From contig NZ_JADPKK010000013.1 of assembly GCF_023073915.1 (NCBI RefSeq), positions 124,001-188,000 on the forward strand: a stretch of DNA of 64,000 bases, written 5' to 3'. The notes below the pieces were generated by a model. The model did no database searches, was not told where the DNA came from, and saw nothing but the letters and a program-made list of their open reading frames with translations. The translations under genes and the position numbers were made by a program. This stretch comes from Bradyrhizobium sp. 149. GTDB lineage: Bacteria; Pseudomonadota; Alphaproteobacteria; Rhizobiales; Xanthobacteraceae. This document shows positions 1 through 9,521 of the stretch, piece after piece (the stretch's first letter is position 1; every line of letters starts with the position of its first letter).

Positions 1-1368
1 CAGCGGACTGCGGCTGGCGCCGCCGCCCATGATCATGATGCTGGAACAGACACCGTGCGCGGCAAAGGCCTCGATCACCTCGGCAAGCCCATAGGCGAGC
101 CCGGACAGACCGGCGACGAACAGCCGTTCCATCGAGGCGATGTCGGTGTCGAGATCGAGCCCCGCGATCACGGCGCGCGTTTCAGGGTCGGCGTAGGGCG
201 AGCGGTTGCCGATGAACTCTGGAAGCACATGGACGTCGCGGGCCAGCAGCGCGGCGCGGCTGGCGTCGCCCGCGCGCGCGATGATGCGGCGCTCAAGAAA
301 CTCGATGAGGTCGAGGCCCTCACTGCGCGCCGCCGCGCTCGCTTCGGCATGGCCGGGATGCGATTTGAGGAGATGATCGATCGCCGCGCCCGCAGCCGAC
401 TGCCCGCCTTCGTTGAGCCAGAAATTGGGTACCATGCCGGAGTAGTAAGGACCCCACACGCCGGGAACGAAGCATGGCTCCCTGGTCGTCGCCATGATGC
501 AGGCCGACGTTCCCATGATGTAGGCAAGACGGTCGCAGACATCTGTCGCGGTGTCCGATTCATCGCGGCCGCCGATCGCGCCGATGCCGCCAGCGTGCGC
601 GTCGATCAGGGACGCTCCGACGGGTGTACCCGCTGACAGGCCGAGATCGGCGGCGGCGGTGCGGGTGAGACCCGTATCCAGGCGCGTCCCGGGGGCGACG
701 ATCTCGGTGCCGATCCGGGCATATTTCTCGGCGACGAAATCCGAGAGGCCGATGCGCTGGAAGAACGACGCGCTCCAGCCGCCGCTATCATGCGCGAGGT
801 AGTTCCATTTGCAGGTGACGGTGCAGGTCGAGCGCTGCAGCGAGCCGGTCGCGCGCCAGGTCAGGTAATCCGCCAGATCGAAGAAGTGCCCTGCGGCGTC
901 GAAGCTCGCACGCAGATGCCGCTTCAGCCACAGCAGTTTCGGCATCTCCATCTCGGGCGAGACCGAGCCGCCGACATAGCGCAGCACGGCGTCCCTGGTC
1001 TCGTTGATCAGCCGCGCCTCCGCAATGGCGCGGTGATCCATCCAGACGATGACGTTGCGCTGCCTGTCGCCGGAGGTGCTGACGGTGAGCGGCTCGCCCT
1101 TGGCATCGAGCACCACGAGGGAGCAGGTGGCGTCGAAACCGATGCCGGCGACGCTGTCAGGCGCGATTGCAGCTTCCGCCATCGCAGCCCGCACCGACGC
1201 CGTGCAAGCGTCCCAGATATCCTGGGACGACTGTTCGACGATGTCGCCGGCCTCGTGCCATGTCCTGATCGGATGCCGTGCGATCGCCAGCAAGGTACCG
1301 GCCTCGTCAAACACCCCTGCCCGCGCGCTCGTGGTCCCTACATCGACGCCGATATACGCTCGCGGCAT
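1..1368 (-). CDS. FGGY-family pentulose (D-ribulose-type) kinase, 3' end cut by window edge
   Basis: ATP-dependent sugar kinase of the FGGY family, expected to phosphorylate a ketopentose such as D-ribulose made by the neighbouring dehydrogenase. The start ATG at 1368 gives MPRAYIGVDVGTTSARAG, the classic N-terminal phosphate-binding loop, and the frame stays open for 456 codons to position 1, ending in IMGGGASRSPL, the second nucleotide-binding region. Only the last part of the C-terminal domain is missing. The text around residues 50-200 (GIGFDATCSLVV, WMDHRA, WNYLAHD) resembles the ribulokinase/FGGY subgroup more than XylB, which is family knowledge; the exact substrate is inferred. It lies 37 bases after the SDR gene as last visible gene of the polyol operon. 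Confidence 0.85.
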   Translation of the reverse strand, partial: MPRAYIGVDVGTTSARAGVFDEAGTLLAIARHPIRTWHEAGDIVEQSSQDIWDACTASVRAAMAEAAIAPDSVAGIGFDATCSLVVLDAKGEPLTVSTSGDRQRNVIVWMDHRAIAEARLINETRDAVLRYVGGSVSPEMEMPKLLWLKRHLRASFDAAGHFFDLADYLTWRATGSLQRSTCTVTCKWNYLAHDSGGWSASFFQRIGLSDFVAEKYARIGTEIVAPGTRLDTGLTRTAAADLGLSAGTPVGASLIDAHAGGIGAIGGRDESDTATDVCDRLAYIMGTSACIMATTREPCFVPGVWGPYYSGMVPNFWLNEGGQSAAGAAIDHLLKSHPGHAEASAAARSEGLDLIEFLERRIIARAGDASRAALLARDVHVLPEFIGNRSPYADPETRAVIAGLDLDTDIASMERLFVAGLSGLAYGLAEVIEAFAAHGVCSSIMIMGGGASRSPL

Positions 1369-1405
1369 TGTCGCTCCTGGTCGCTTCGTCAGTTTTGACG
1401 CAAGC

Positions 1406-2179
1406 CTACCAGCAAGTGTAGCCGCCATCCACCAGCACGATGCTGCCGGTCATCAGGCTCGCGGCCTCGGAAGCAAGGAACAGCACCACGGAGGCGATCT
1501 CCTCGACCTGCCCCATCCGCGCCATCGGAGTTCCGCCGATCCAGGCATCGTACATTCTCGGATTGCTCTTCACGAAGGCGTTGAGCGGCGTCTCGATGTA
1601 GGTCGGCGCCACCGCATTGACGCGGACGCCGCGCGCGCCCCATTCGGCGGCCAGCGATTTCGTGAGATGGTGCACCCCGGCCTTGGATGCGTTGTAGAAG
1701 CACTGCTCCTGCGGCTTGTTGACGATGAAACCCGACATCGAGCCGACGTTGACGATGGCACCGCTCTTGGCGTTGAGCATGTGCTTGCCGAACTCGCGGC
1801 AGCACCAGAACGTGCCGTTGAGATTGACGTCGATGACATTGAGCCAGTGCTCGTCCGCCACGGTCTCGGCCGGCGTCTCGCTGCGGGCAATGCCGGCATT
1901 GTTGACGAGGATGTCGACCTTGCCGTGGCGCGCAACAAGGTCGCTCGCGACCTCCGCCACGCGCTTGGTGTCGGTGACATCCATGATCGCCGTCTCGACG
2001 TCGAAGCCCTTCGCGTTCAGGCTGGCTTTCGCAACGTCGGCGACCTTGCTGTCACGATCGCCGATGACGACCCTGGCGCCGGCTTCAGCCAGCGCTTCGG
2101 CGCAGGCGAGCCCGATGCCCTGCCCGCCGCCGGTGATGAACGCCGTCTTGCCGTTCAGCTTGAACTTTTCCAGGTACAT
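1406..2179 (-). CDS. Short-chain dehydrogenase/reductase, probable polyol (pentitol) dehydrogenase
   Basis: Classical SDR of 257 residues, the usual family length. NAD-binding motif TGGGQGIG is at residues 16-23, NNAG at 93-96, and the catalytic set is Ser149, Tyr162 and Lys166 (YNASK). It probably oxidises a polyol brought in by the adjacent ABC importer to a ketose that the downstream FGGY kinase phosphorylates. That pairing is inferred from operon context: the gene sits between the importer ATPase (40 bases upstream) and the kinase. Ribitol, arabitol, sorbitol or threitol are all possible substrates; the sequence alone does not decide. Confidence 0.85.
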   Translation of the reverse strand: MYLEKFKLNGKTAFITGGGQGIGLACAEALAEAGARVVIGDRDSKVADVAKASLNAKGFDVETAIMDVTDTKRVAEVASDLVARHGKVDILVNNAGIARSETPAETVADEHWLNVIDVNLNGTFWCCREFGKHMLNAKSGAIVNVGSMSGFIVNKPQEQCFYNASKAGVHHLTKSLAAEWGARGVRVNAVAPTYIETPLNAFVKSNPRMYDAWIGGTPMARMGQVEEIASVVLFLASEAASLMTGSIVLVDGGYTCW

Positions 2180-2219
2180 GTTGCTCTTCCGTTTCTTGCC
2201 GTGTTCTTGCCGTTTCTTG

Positions 2220-3227
<1,008 letters not shown>

Positions 3228-3243
3228 GATCCGGCAGCCCTTT

Positions 3244-4074
3244 TTACTTTACCGCGCCAAAGGTGAGCCCGCGCACGAGCTGCTTCTGGCTGAACCAACC
3301 GAGGACGAGAATGGGCGCAATCGCCAGCGTCGAGGCCGCCGACAGCTTTGCCCAGAACAACCCTTCCGGGCTCGAATAGGACGCGATGAACGTGGTGAGC
3401 GGCGCGGCGTTCGAGGTCGACAGATTGAGGGTCCAGAACGCCTCGTTCCAGGCCAGGATCAGGTTCAGCAGCATGGTCGATGCCAGCCCCGGGATCGCCA
3501 TCGGCGTCAGGACATAGACCAGCTCGCGGCCGATGGTGGCGCCGTCCATGCGCGCGGCTTCCAGAATGTCGCGCGGGATCTCCTTGAAATAGGTGAAGAG
3601 CATCCAGATCACGATCGGCAAATTCCCAAGGCACAGGATGAAGACGAGGCCGATGCGGGAATCGAGCAGGCCGAAGCTCTTGTAGATCAGGTAGATCGGC
3701 ACCAGAACGCCGACCGGCGGCATCATCTTGGTCGAGAGCATCCAGAGCAGGATGTCCTTGGTGCGCTTGGTCGGCGAGAACGCCATCGACCAGGCCGCGG
3801 GGATCGCGATCAGCAGCGCGATCAAGGTCGAGCCACCGGCGATGATGACCGAGTTCATCGCATGGAGGAAATAGTCGCTGCGCTCCTGCACGGTCGCATA
3901 GTTTTCCGTGGTCCAGTGGAAGAACAGGAAAGACGGTGGAATGGCGAATGCCTCAAGTTCGGTCTTGAAGCTCGCCAGCACCATCCAGAGGATAGGAAAG
4001 AAGATCAGGAAGCCGAACAACCACGCCCCGATCGTCGAGACCACCACCCGCCGCCTCGTCGCCATTCGCGCCAT
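3244..4074 (-). CDS. Polyol ABC transporter permease (MalG/SmoG type)
   Basis: Inner-membrane permease of 276 residues with about six hydrophobic segments. The EAA loop that contacts the ATPase is visible as [20 protein letters not shown] near residue 180. It is the MalG-like partner of the permease encoded just upstream, three bases before its ATG. Family knowledge places it in carbohydrate uptake transporter family CUT1; the sorbitol/mannitol type is suggested by the binding protein. Confidence 0.92.
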   Translation of the reverse strand: MARMATRRRVVVSTIGAWLFGFLIFFPILWMVLASFKTELEAFAIPPSFLFFHWTTENYATVQERSDYFLHAMNSVIIAGGSTLIALLIAIPAAWSMAFSPTKRTKDILLWMLSTKMMPPVGVLVPIYLIYKSFGLLDSRIGLVFILCLGNLPIVIWMLFTYFKEIPRDILEAARMDGATIGRELVYVLTPMAIPGLASTMLLNLILAWNEAFWTLNLSTSNAAPLTTFIASYSSPEGLFWAKLSAASTLAIAPILVLGWFSQKQLVRGLTFGAVK

Positions 4075-4077
4075 GTC

Positions 4078-4950
4078 TCATGCCTCCAGATTTCGGCCGA
4101 CAATGCGGACCAGGAAGAAGGCAACGACGTTGGCGATCACGACAGCGACGAGGCCGCCGGCCGAGGCGGTACCGACATCGTACTGGATCAGTGCCTGCGA
4201 ATAGATCAGGAACGCGATGTTGGTGGTCGACAGTCCCGGGCCGCCGCCCGTGGTGACGTAAATCTCGGCGAAGACGGTGAGCAGGAAGATCGTCTCGATC
4301 AGGATCACCACTGTGATGGGACGCGCGAGGTGCGGCAGCGTGATGTAGATGAAGGTCGAGATCGCGCTGGCACCGTCCATTTCGGCGGCTTCCTTCTGCT
4401 CCTCGTCGAGCGACTGCATCGCAGTGAGCAAAATCAGCGTCGCGAACGGCAGCCATTGCCAGGACACGATCAGGATCACGGCCAACAGCGGCATGTCGTT
4501 GAACCAGTCGATGGGCGTCAACCCGAACATCGACGCAATCCAGGCAAACAGCCCGGACACCGGATGCATCAATAAATTCTTCCAGACCAGCGCGCTCACC
4601 GTCGGCATCACGAAGAACGGCGCGATCACCATCAGCCGGACGATGTTGAGGCCGATCACGGGCTGGTCGAGCAGCAGCGCCAGCGGAATTCCGAGCAGGA
4701 CGGTCAGCGCCAGCACCGAGCCGACCAGCACCAGCGTGTTCTGGAGCGAGGCGAGGAACGCGGGATCGGTGAGGAAGTAGCGGAAATTCTCAATCCCGAC
4801 GAACGCTTCCGAGCCGGGATCGAGCAGGCTGTAATGCAGCGTCGAGAAATAGATCGTCAGCGCCAGCGGAACGATCATCCAGATGAACAGCAGCCCCACG
4901 GCGGGCGTCAGGAGCGTCCGTGCGAGAAGCTGCGTCTGCCGGGTTGCCAT
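4078..4950 (-). CDS. Polyol ABC transporter permease (MalF/SmoF type)
   Basis: Inner-membrane permease of 290 residues, first of the permease pair. The N-terminus has short basic residues followed by a hydrophobic segment, and the EAA loop reads EAAEMDGASAISTFIYITLP near residue 190. Stop and next start are three bases apart, so translation is probably coupled. It sits 89 bases after the binding-protein gene in the same direction. With its partner it forms the membrane channel of the importer. Confidence 0.92.
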   Translation of the reverse strand: MATRQTQLLARTLLTPAVGLLFIWMIVPLALTIYFSTLHYSLLDPGSEAFVGIENFRYFLTDPAFLASLQNTLVLVGSVLALTVLLGIPLALLLDQPVIGLNIVRLMVIAPFFVMPTVSALVWKNLLMHPVSGLFAWIASMFGLTPIDWFNDMPLLAVILIVSWQWLPFATLILLTAMQSLDEEQKEAAEMDGASAISTFIYITLPHLARPITVVILIETIFLLTVFAEIYVTTGGGPGLSTTNIAFLIYSQALIQYDVGTASAGGLVAVVIANVVAFFLVRIVGRNLEA

Positions 4951-5039
4951 TCAGGCTTCTCCGCTAGCGGGAAGAAGGCGGCCATCCATCCGGAGCGGTG
5001 GATGGCCGCAAGTTTGAGCTCAGGAGGGAGAGCTCGGGT

Positions 5040-6353
5040 TCACTTGATGTAGCCGGCGCGCTTCATCTCGCGCTCGGTTGCGGATTGCGCCGCGGTGAGC
5101 GCGGCATCGACCGTCATCGATCCCGCGAGCGCAGCTGAGAACTGCTGTCCGACCTGCGTGCCGATGCCCTGGAATTCGGGGATCGCGGCATATTGCACGC
5201 CGACGTAGGGCACCGGCTTCACCGTCGGCTTGTTCGGGTCCGCCGCGTCGATCGAGGCCAGCGTCAGCTTCGCGAATGGGGCGACCTTCAGATAATCAGG
5301 GTTTTGGTAAAGCGAGGTTCGCGTGCCCGGCGGCACGTTGGCCCAACCCTCCTTCGCCGCCACGACCTTGGTGTAGTCCTTGCTGGTGGCCCAGCCGATG
5401 AACTTCTCGGCGGCTTCTGACTTCTTCGAGCCGGCGGGGATTGCGAGACTCCAGGCCCACAGCCAGTTGGCGTTCTTGCCGAGCCCGGTGTTGGGCGCCA
5501 GCGCGAAGCCGACCTTGTCGGCGACCTTGGAGTCCTTCGGGTTGGTGACGAAGGACGCCGCGACAGTGGCGTCGATCCACATCGCGCACTTGCCAGCATT
5601 GAACAGCGCGAGGTTCTCGTTGAAGCCATTCGAGCTCGCGCCGGGAGGGCCGGCCTGCTTCATCAGGTCGACATAGGTCGACAGCGTCGCCTTCCATTCC
5701 GGCGTGTTGAACTGCGGCTGCCACTTCTCGTCGAACCAGCGTGCGCCATAGGAATTGGCCATGGCGGAGAGGAACGCCATGTTCTCGCCCCAACCGGCCT
5801 TGCCGCGCAGGCAGATGCCGTAGACGCCTCCGCTCTTGTCAGTGAGCTTCTTGGCCGCGTCGACGACGAAATCCCAGGTCGGGTTTTCCGGCATCTTGAG
5901 GCCGGCCTTGTCGAACAGGTCGGTTCGGTACATCACCATCGAGCTCTCGCCATAGAACGGCGCGGCGTAGAGCTTGCCGTCGACGGAGACCGCATCCCTG
6001 ATCTTGGGCAGGAGGTCGGCGACGTCGTAATCGGCGCCGAGATTGGCGAGCGGCACCAGCCAGCCCTTCTTGGCCCAGATCGGCACCTCGTAGGTGCCGA
6101 TGGTGAGGACGTCGAACTGGCCGCCCTTGGTGGCAATGTCGGTGGTGACGCGCTGGCGCAGCACGTTCTCCTCAAGCGTCACCCATTTCACCGATATATC
6201 AGGGTTCTTCTTGGTGAATTCGGCCGTCAACCCCTGCATGCGGATCATGTCGCCGTTATTGACGGTGGCGATCGTCAGGGTCGTTTCGGCCATCGCGGGG
6301 ACGGCCAGCAACAGGCAAGACGCGCCGCAGACGGCGCCGAGGACGTGTTTCAC
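5040..6353 (-). CDS. Polyol ABC transporter substrate-binding protein (SmoE-like)
   Basis: Periplasmic binding protein of 437 residues, family 1 type. The GTG start at 6353 is preceded by a strong GGAGG and gives a signal peptide ending at VPAMA near residue 22. The mature N-terminus TTLTIATVNNGDMIRMQGL is typical of the sorbitol/mannitol-binding group (SmoE of Rhodobacter, family knowledge). It is the first gene of the transport operon, so it should be the most strongly expressed. The 32-bp SorC-type operator lies 27 bases upstream of the start. The ligand is inferred to be a polyol. Confidence 0.92.
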   Translation of the reverse strand: MKHVLGAVCGASCLLLAVPAMAETTLTIATVNNGDMIRMQGLTAEFTKKNPDISVKWVTLEENVLRQRVTTDIATKGGQFDVLTIGTYEVPIWAKKGWLVPLANLGADYDVADLLPKIRDAVSVDGKLYAAPFYGESSMVMYRTDLFDKAGLKMPENPTWDFVVDAAKKLTDKSGGVYGICLRGKAGWGENMAFLSAMANSYGARWFDEKWQPQFNTPEWKATLSTYVDLMKQAGPPGASSNGFNENLALFNAGKCAMWIDATVAASFVTNPKDSKVADKVGFALAPNTGLGKNANWLWAWSLAIPAGSKKSEAAEKFIGWATSKDYTKVVAAKEGWANVPPGTRTSLYQNPDYLKVAPFAKLTLASIDAADPNKPTVKPVPYVGVQYAAIPEFQGIGTQVGQQFSAALAGSMTVDAALTAAQSATEREMKRAGYIK

Positions 6354-6379
6354 GGTGACCTCCCTAGGATCGCGCTTTT

Positions 6380-6411
6380 GAGCATATGCCCACGCGTTGG
6401 GTGTATGTTCA
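6380..6411. promoter_or_regulatory. Operator-like dyad upstream of polyol operon (copy 1)
   Basis: An interrupted dyad: left arm GAGCATATGCCCA, central CGCGT, right arm TGGGTGTATGTTC; 10 of 13 arm positions pair. A related 32-bp segment lies at 8269-8300, with 22 of 32 positions identical, again just upstream of a minus-strand start codon. The simplest reading is the binding site of the SorC-family regulator encoded between the two sites. Confidence 0.6.
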
Positions 6412-6506
6412 ACTGAGGCCGGGCCGTTGTCAAGCAGGCGCTAGGTGTTCGCGCAACTTATGAGTGCTGCAGTGCGGGAGTGATGAGAGTTGCCGCCTCG
6501 CACACG

Positions 6507-6614
6507 GCTGTCATGCCCCGCGAAGCGCGGCATCCAGCACTCGGGTTGTTTATTGATTTGCCCTAAGCGAGGCCGCGGCGTACTGGATCATCCGCCTTCG
6601 CGGATGATGACAGC
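6507..6614. repeat. 108-bp intergenic palindromic repeat (copy 1)
   Basis: Begins GCTGTCATGCCCCGCGAA and ends GGATGATGACAGC, so the ends are inverted; a CCAG/CTGG pair recurs inside. A second copy of the same length and orientation is at 26707-26814. This looks like a dispersed rhizobial intergenic element. It fills most of the 285-base gap between the binding-protein gene and the SorC regulator gene; the rest holds the operator dyad. Confidence 0.75.
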
Positions 6615-6638
6615 AGTACGACGGGCGAGATCGCCGCC

Positions 6639-7589
6639 CTACCGCTCCAGAATCGCCCTTGCGGTCGTCTCATCGGTAATGAGCCCGTTGATCAACCGCC
6701 CATTTAACGCCGCCGCGATCGCCGGCACCTTGGCCGCGCCGACTGCGGCGCCGATGGTCGTGGTCTTTGCCGGAACCTCCGGCGGAATGCTAGTCAGGCG
6801 CTTGTTGGTGCCGGCCTTGAGCAGGCGGCCCTTGGAATCATAGGCCCAGCCGGTGATCTCGCCGATGGCCCCCTGTCGCATCATCTCGAACAGTTCATCG
6901 CGGGTGACGAAGCCGTCGACATGGACCTGCGCCTTCTGGTCCATCTGGCCGATGCCGACGAGACGCAAATCCGCCTTGGCCGCGACCGCCTTCACCTTCG
7001 CGATCGGCTCGATCCGGACCATCTTGTTGCGCTCGTCCTCCGACGACATCAGGAACGGCAGCGGCATCGGGTAATGCCGCGCGCCAGTGCGGTCGGCGAG
7101 CCGGCCAACGGTGTCGTAGAAACTCGCTGAGCCGTCGGCGGAGATGTTGCCGACCAGCGAAACGATCTGGTGGTTGGGCCGGTCGATCGGCATGACGCGC
7201 TCGACCGCGGCACGTACGGCCCGGCCCGTTCCGAGCGCGACGATGACGGGCGTCTCGGAGCGCAGCGTCGCGTCGAGCAGGTTGGCGCAGCGTTCGGCAA
7301 TGCCCGCTGTGGCCTGCGGTGCCGCGAGATCGGCCGGCACCACCTCGCAATGGGCGAGATCGAAACGCGCCTTCAGACGCGCCGCCAATTCCATGCACGC
7401 GGCGATGGGATGTTCGAGCCGGAAGGTGATGAGCCGCTCGGCGAGGCACAGCGAGACCAGCCGCTGCGCCGAGGCGCGCGAGACCTGGAGCATCTTGGCG
7501 ATCTCGTCCTGGGTGTGACCGGCAATGAAATAGAGCCAGCCGGCGCGCGCGGCGTCATCAAGCCTGGACTTTTCGTTCTCGGCGGCCAT
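6639..7589 (-). CDS. SorC/DeoR-type sugar-binding transcriptional regulator
   Basis: 316 residues. The N-terminal helix-turn-helix (about residues 12-50) contains YFIAGHTQDEIAKMLQVSR, the SorC-family signature. The remainder is the sugar-phosphate isomerase-like effector domain, with LGTGRAVRAAVE and LVGNIS motifs. Members such as EryD of Brucella control polyol operons in response to phosphorylated sugars. It lies eight bases after the HAD gene and upstream of the importer operon in the same direction. It probably binds the two related 32-bp sites at 6380-6411 and 8269-8300 (inference). Confidence 0.9.
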   Translation of the reverse strand: MAAENEKSRLDDAARAGWLYFIAGHTQDEIAKMLQVSRASAQRLVSLCLAERLITFRLEHPIAACMELAARLKARFDLAHCEVVPADLAAPQATAGIAERCANLLDATLRSETPVIVALGTGRAVRAAVERVMPIDRPNHQIVSLVGNISADGSASFYDTVGRLADRTGARHYPMPLPFLMSSEDERNKMVRIEPIAKVKAVAAKADLRLVGIGQMDQKAQVHVDGFVTRDELFEMMRQGAIGEITGWAYDSKGRLLKAGTNKRLTSIPPEVPAKTTTIGAAVGAAKVPAIAAALNGRLINGLITDETTARAILER

Positions 7590-7597
7590 GGCGGGCG

Positions 7598-8257
7598 TCA
7601 GGCGTCCTTCCAGAAATCAATCATGCGCGCGAAGACCCGGTCGGCCCCCGCACCGGACAATATAGCCCGCCCGTCGCGGCCGCGATAATGGCTGCCGCCG
7701 ACAAATCCCCAGACGGTCATGCCGGCCGCCTTGCCCGCCTGCACACCGCTCGCACTGTCCTCGATCACCAGCGTACGCGCGGGTTGCGCGCCCATCTGCT
7801 CTGCCGCATGGAGAAAGAGATCGGGCGCCGGCTTGCCGTGCCTGACCATCTGCGCGGTGTAGATCCGGTCGCCGAAATGCGCCCGCAGGCCGGTGACGTC
7901 AAGGGAGAGCGCGACGCGGTCGATGTCGCTGGACGACGCCACGCAGAATGGTGCCCGCAGGCCCGCCAAGACCGTATCGACATCCTGAATCGGGTGAAGG
8001 GCCTTCTCGAAGGCGATCAACACGCGCGACTTCAGCCGAGAGGGAAAATCGACCGGCACGGCCCGGCCGAGTTCGCGATAATGCCGGGTGATTGCGCTCG
8101 TGCTTCGCCCGAGGAACAGCTCGAGCGCTTGTGCAAGTGTCAGAGATATCCCGGATTCGGACAGTTCGTCTGACAGGCACTGACAGCTCAACAGCTCGCT
8201 GTCGACGAGCACGCCGTCGCAGTCGAAGATGATCAGATCGAACTGGCCAGGATCCAT
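7598..8257 (-). CDS. HAD-superfamily sugar-phosphate phosphatase (beta-phosphoglucomutase-like)
   Basis: 219 residues. Motif I is FDCDGVLVDSE near residues 11-21, with the two nucleophile-region aspartates; motif II is VASSSD near 116; motif III/IV is EDSASGVQAGKAAGM near 170. This is the subclass with a small helical cap, similar to 2-deoxyglucose-6-phosphatase and 6-phosphogluconate phosphatase. Co-transcription with the polyol regulator suggests removal of a dead-end phosphorylated sugar or control of inducer level, which is inference. The 32-bp operator-like site ends 12 bases upstream of its ATG. Confidence 0.88.
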   Translation of the reverse strand: MDPGQFDLIIFDCDGVLVDSELLSCQCLSDELSESGISLTLAQALELFLGRSTSAITRHYRELGRAVPVDFPSRLKSRVLIAFEKALHPIQDVDTVLAGLRAPFCVASSSDIDRVALSLDVTGLRAHFGDRIYTAQMVRHGKPAPDLFLHAAEQMGAQPARTLVIEDSASGVQAGKAAGMTVWGFVGGSHYRGRDGRAILSGAGADRVFARMIDFWKDA

Positions 8258-8268
8258 CCCGCCATTCG

Positions 8269-8300
8269 ATCATATGCTCAAGCTTTGGGCAATAGCTCAC
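8269..8300. promoter_or_regulatory. Operator-like site upstream of HAD/SorC unit (copy 2)
   Basis: Aligned base by base with 6380-6411, 22 of 32 positions match, including GA.CATATGC.CA and TTGGG. It begins 12 bases upstream of the HAD start codon, while copy 1 begins 27 bases upstream of the importer start. This fits autoregulation by the SorC protein. Confidence 0.55.
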
Positions 8301-8330
8301 CAACTCGACCTTGGTCGGTAGGGCCGACCT

Positions 8331-9521
8331 CTACCTCCGCTGATTATAAACGTCGATGCACACCGCCCCCAGCAGCACCAGGCCCTTGATGACCTGCTGA
8401 TAGTCGATGCCGATGCCGAGGATGGACATGCCGTTGTTCATCACGCCCATGATCATGGCGCCGACCACGGCGCCGCCGACGCGGCCGACGCCGCCATAGG
8501 CCGAGGCGCCGCCGATGAAGCAGGCGGCGATGACGTCGAGCTCGAAGCCGAGACCGGCCTTGGGCGTTGCGGTGTTGAGGCGCGCGGCGAAGACGAGGCC
8601 GGCGAGCGCGGCGAGCACGCCCATGTTGACGAAGGTGAGGAAGGTCAACCGCTCGGTCTTGATGCCCGACAGGCCGGCCGCCTTGGCGTTGCCGCCGACG
8701 GCATAGATCTGCCGGCCAATGACGGTGCGGCGGGTGACGAAGCCGTAGAGCGCGATCAGCGCGGTCATGATCACCAGCACGTTCGGCAGGCCGCGATGCG
8801 AGGCAATCAGATAGGTGAAATAGAGCACGGCGCAGGCCAGGAGAATGCTCTTGCCGAGGAAGAACGCGTAAGGCTCGACCTCGATGCCGTGCAACTGCTC
8901 GCGCGAGCGGCCCTTGGCGCTGGCATAGACGAGGCCGAGCGCGAGCACGGCACCGATCAGCATCGACGTCGGATGCAGCGTGCCGGCTTCAGGCAGCATC
9001 TCCGGAATGAAGCCCGACGACAATTTCTGGAAGGTCGACGGGAACGGCCCGAGCGACTGGCCCTGCAACACCGCAAGCGCGAGACCCTTGAACACCAGCA
9101 TGCCGGCCAGGGTCACGATGAAGGACGGGATCTTGAAGTAGGCCACCCAATAGCCCTGCGCGGCGCCGATCGCCGCGCCCAACAGCAGGCAAGCGATGAA
9201 GGCGAGCGTATAGTCGATCTTGTACGTCACCATCAGCACGGCGGCCACCGCGCCGACGAAGCCCGCGACCGAGCCGACCGAGAGGTCGATATGCCCGGTG
9301 ACGATCACCAGCAGCATGCCGAGCGCCATGATGACGATGTAGCTGTTCTGGAGCACCAGATTGGTCAAGTTGAGCGGCTGCAGCAGCGTTCCGCCGGTCA
9401 TGACCTGGAAGAACAGCATGATCGCGATCAGCGACATCAGCATGCCGTAGGTGCGCAAATTGTTCTTGATGAAGCTGCCGTGCCGGCCCTCCTCGGGCAG
9501 CGAAACCGTCTTGTCGGTCAT
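8331..9521 (-). CDS. gguB: Multiple-sugar ABC transporter permease GguB
   Basis: Membrane permease of 396 residues, CUT2 (ribose/xylose) family, with about ten hydrophobic segments and the hallmark GHIDLSVGSVAGF near residue 80. Length and the preceding ChvE and GguA homologues identify it as GguB. It overlaps gguA by four bases (ATGA). In Agrobacterium the ChvE-GguAB system imports several monosaccharides, and ChvE also signals to VirA (family knowledge). It is the last gene of the long minus-strand sugar run. Confidence 0.92.
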   Translation of the reverse strand: MTDKTVSLPEEGRHGSFIKNNLRTYGMLMSLIAIMLFFQVMTGGTLLQPLNLTNLVLQNSYIVIMALGMLLVIVTGHIDLSVGSVAGFVGAVAAVLMVTYKIDYTLAFIACLLLGAAIGAAQGYWVAYFKIPSFIVTLAGMLVFKGLALAVLQGQSLGPFPSTFQKLSSGFIPEMLPEAGTLHPTSMLIGAVLALGLVYASAKGRSREQLHGIEVEPYAFFLGKSILLACAVLYFTYLIASHRGLPNVLVIMTALIALYGFVTRRTVIGRQIYAVGGNAKAAGLSGIKTERLTFLTFVNMGVLAALAGLVFAARLNTATPKAGLGFELDVIAACFIGGASAYGGVGRVGGAVVGAMIMGVMNNGMSILGIGIDYQQVIKGLVLLGAVCIDVYNQRR

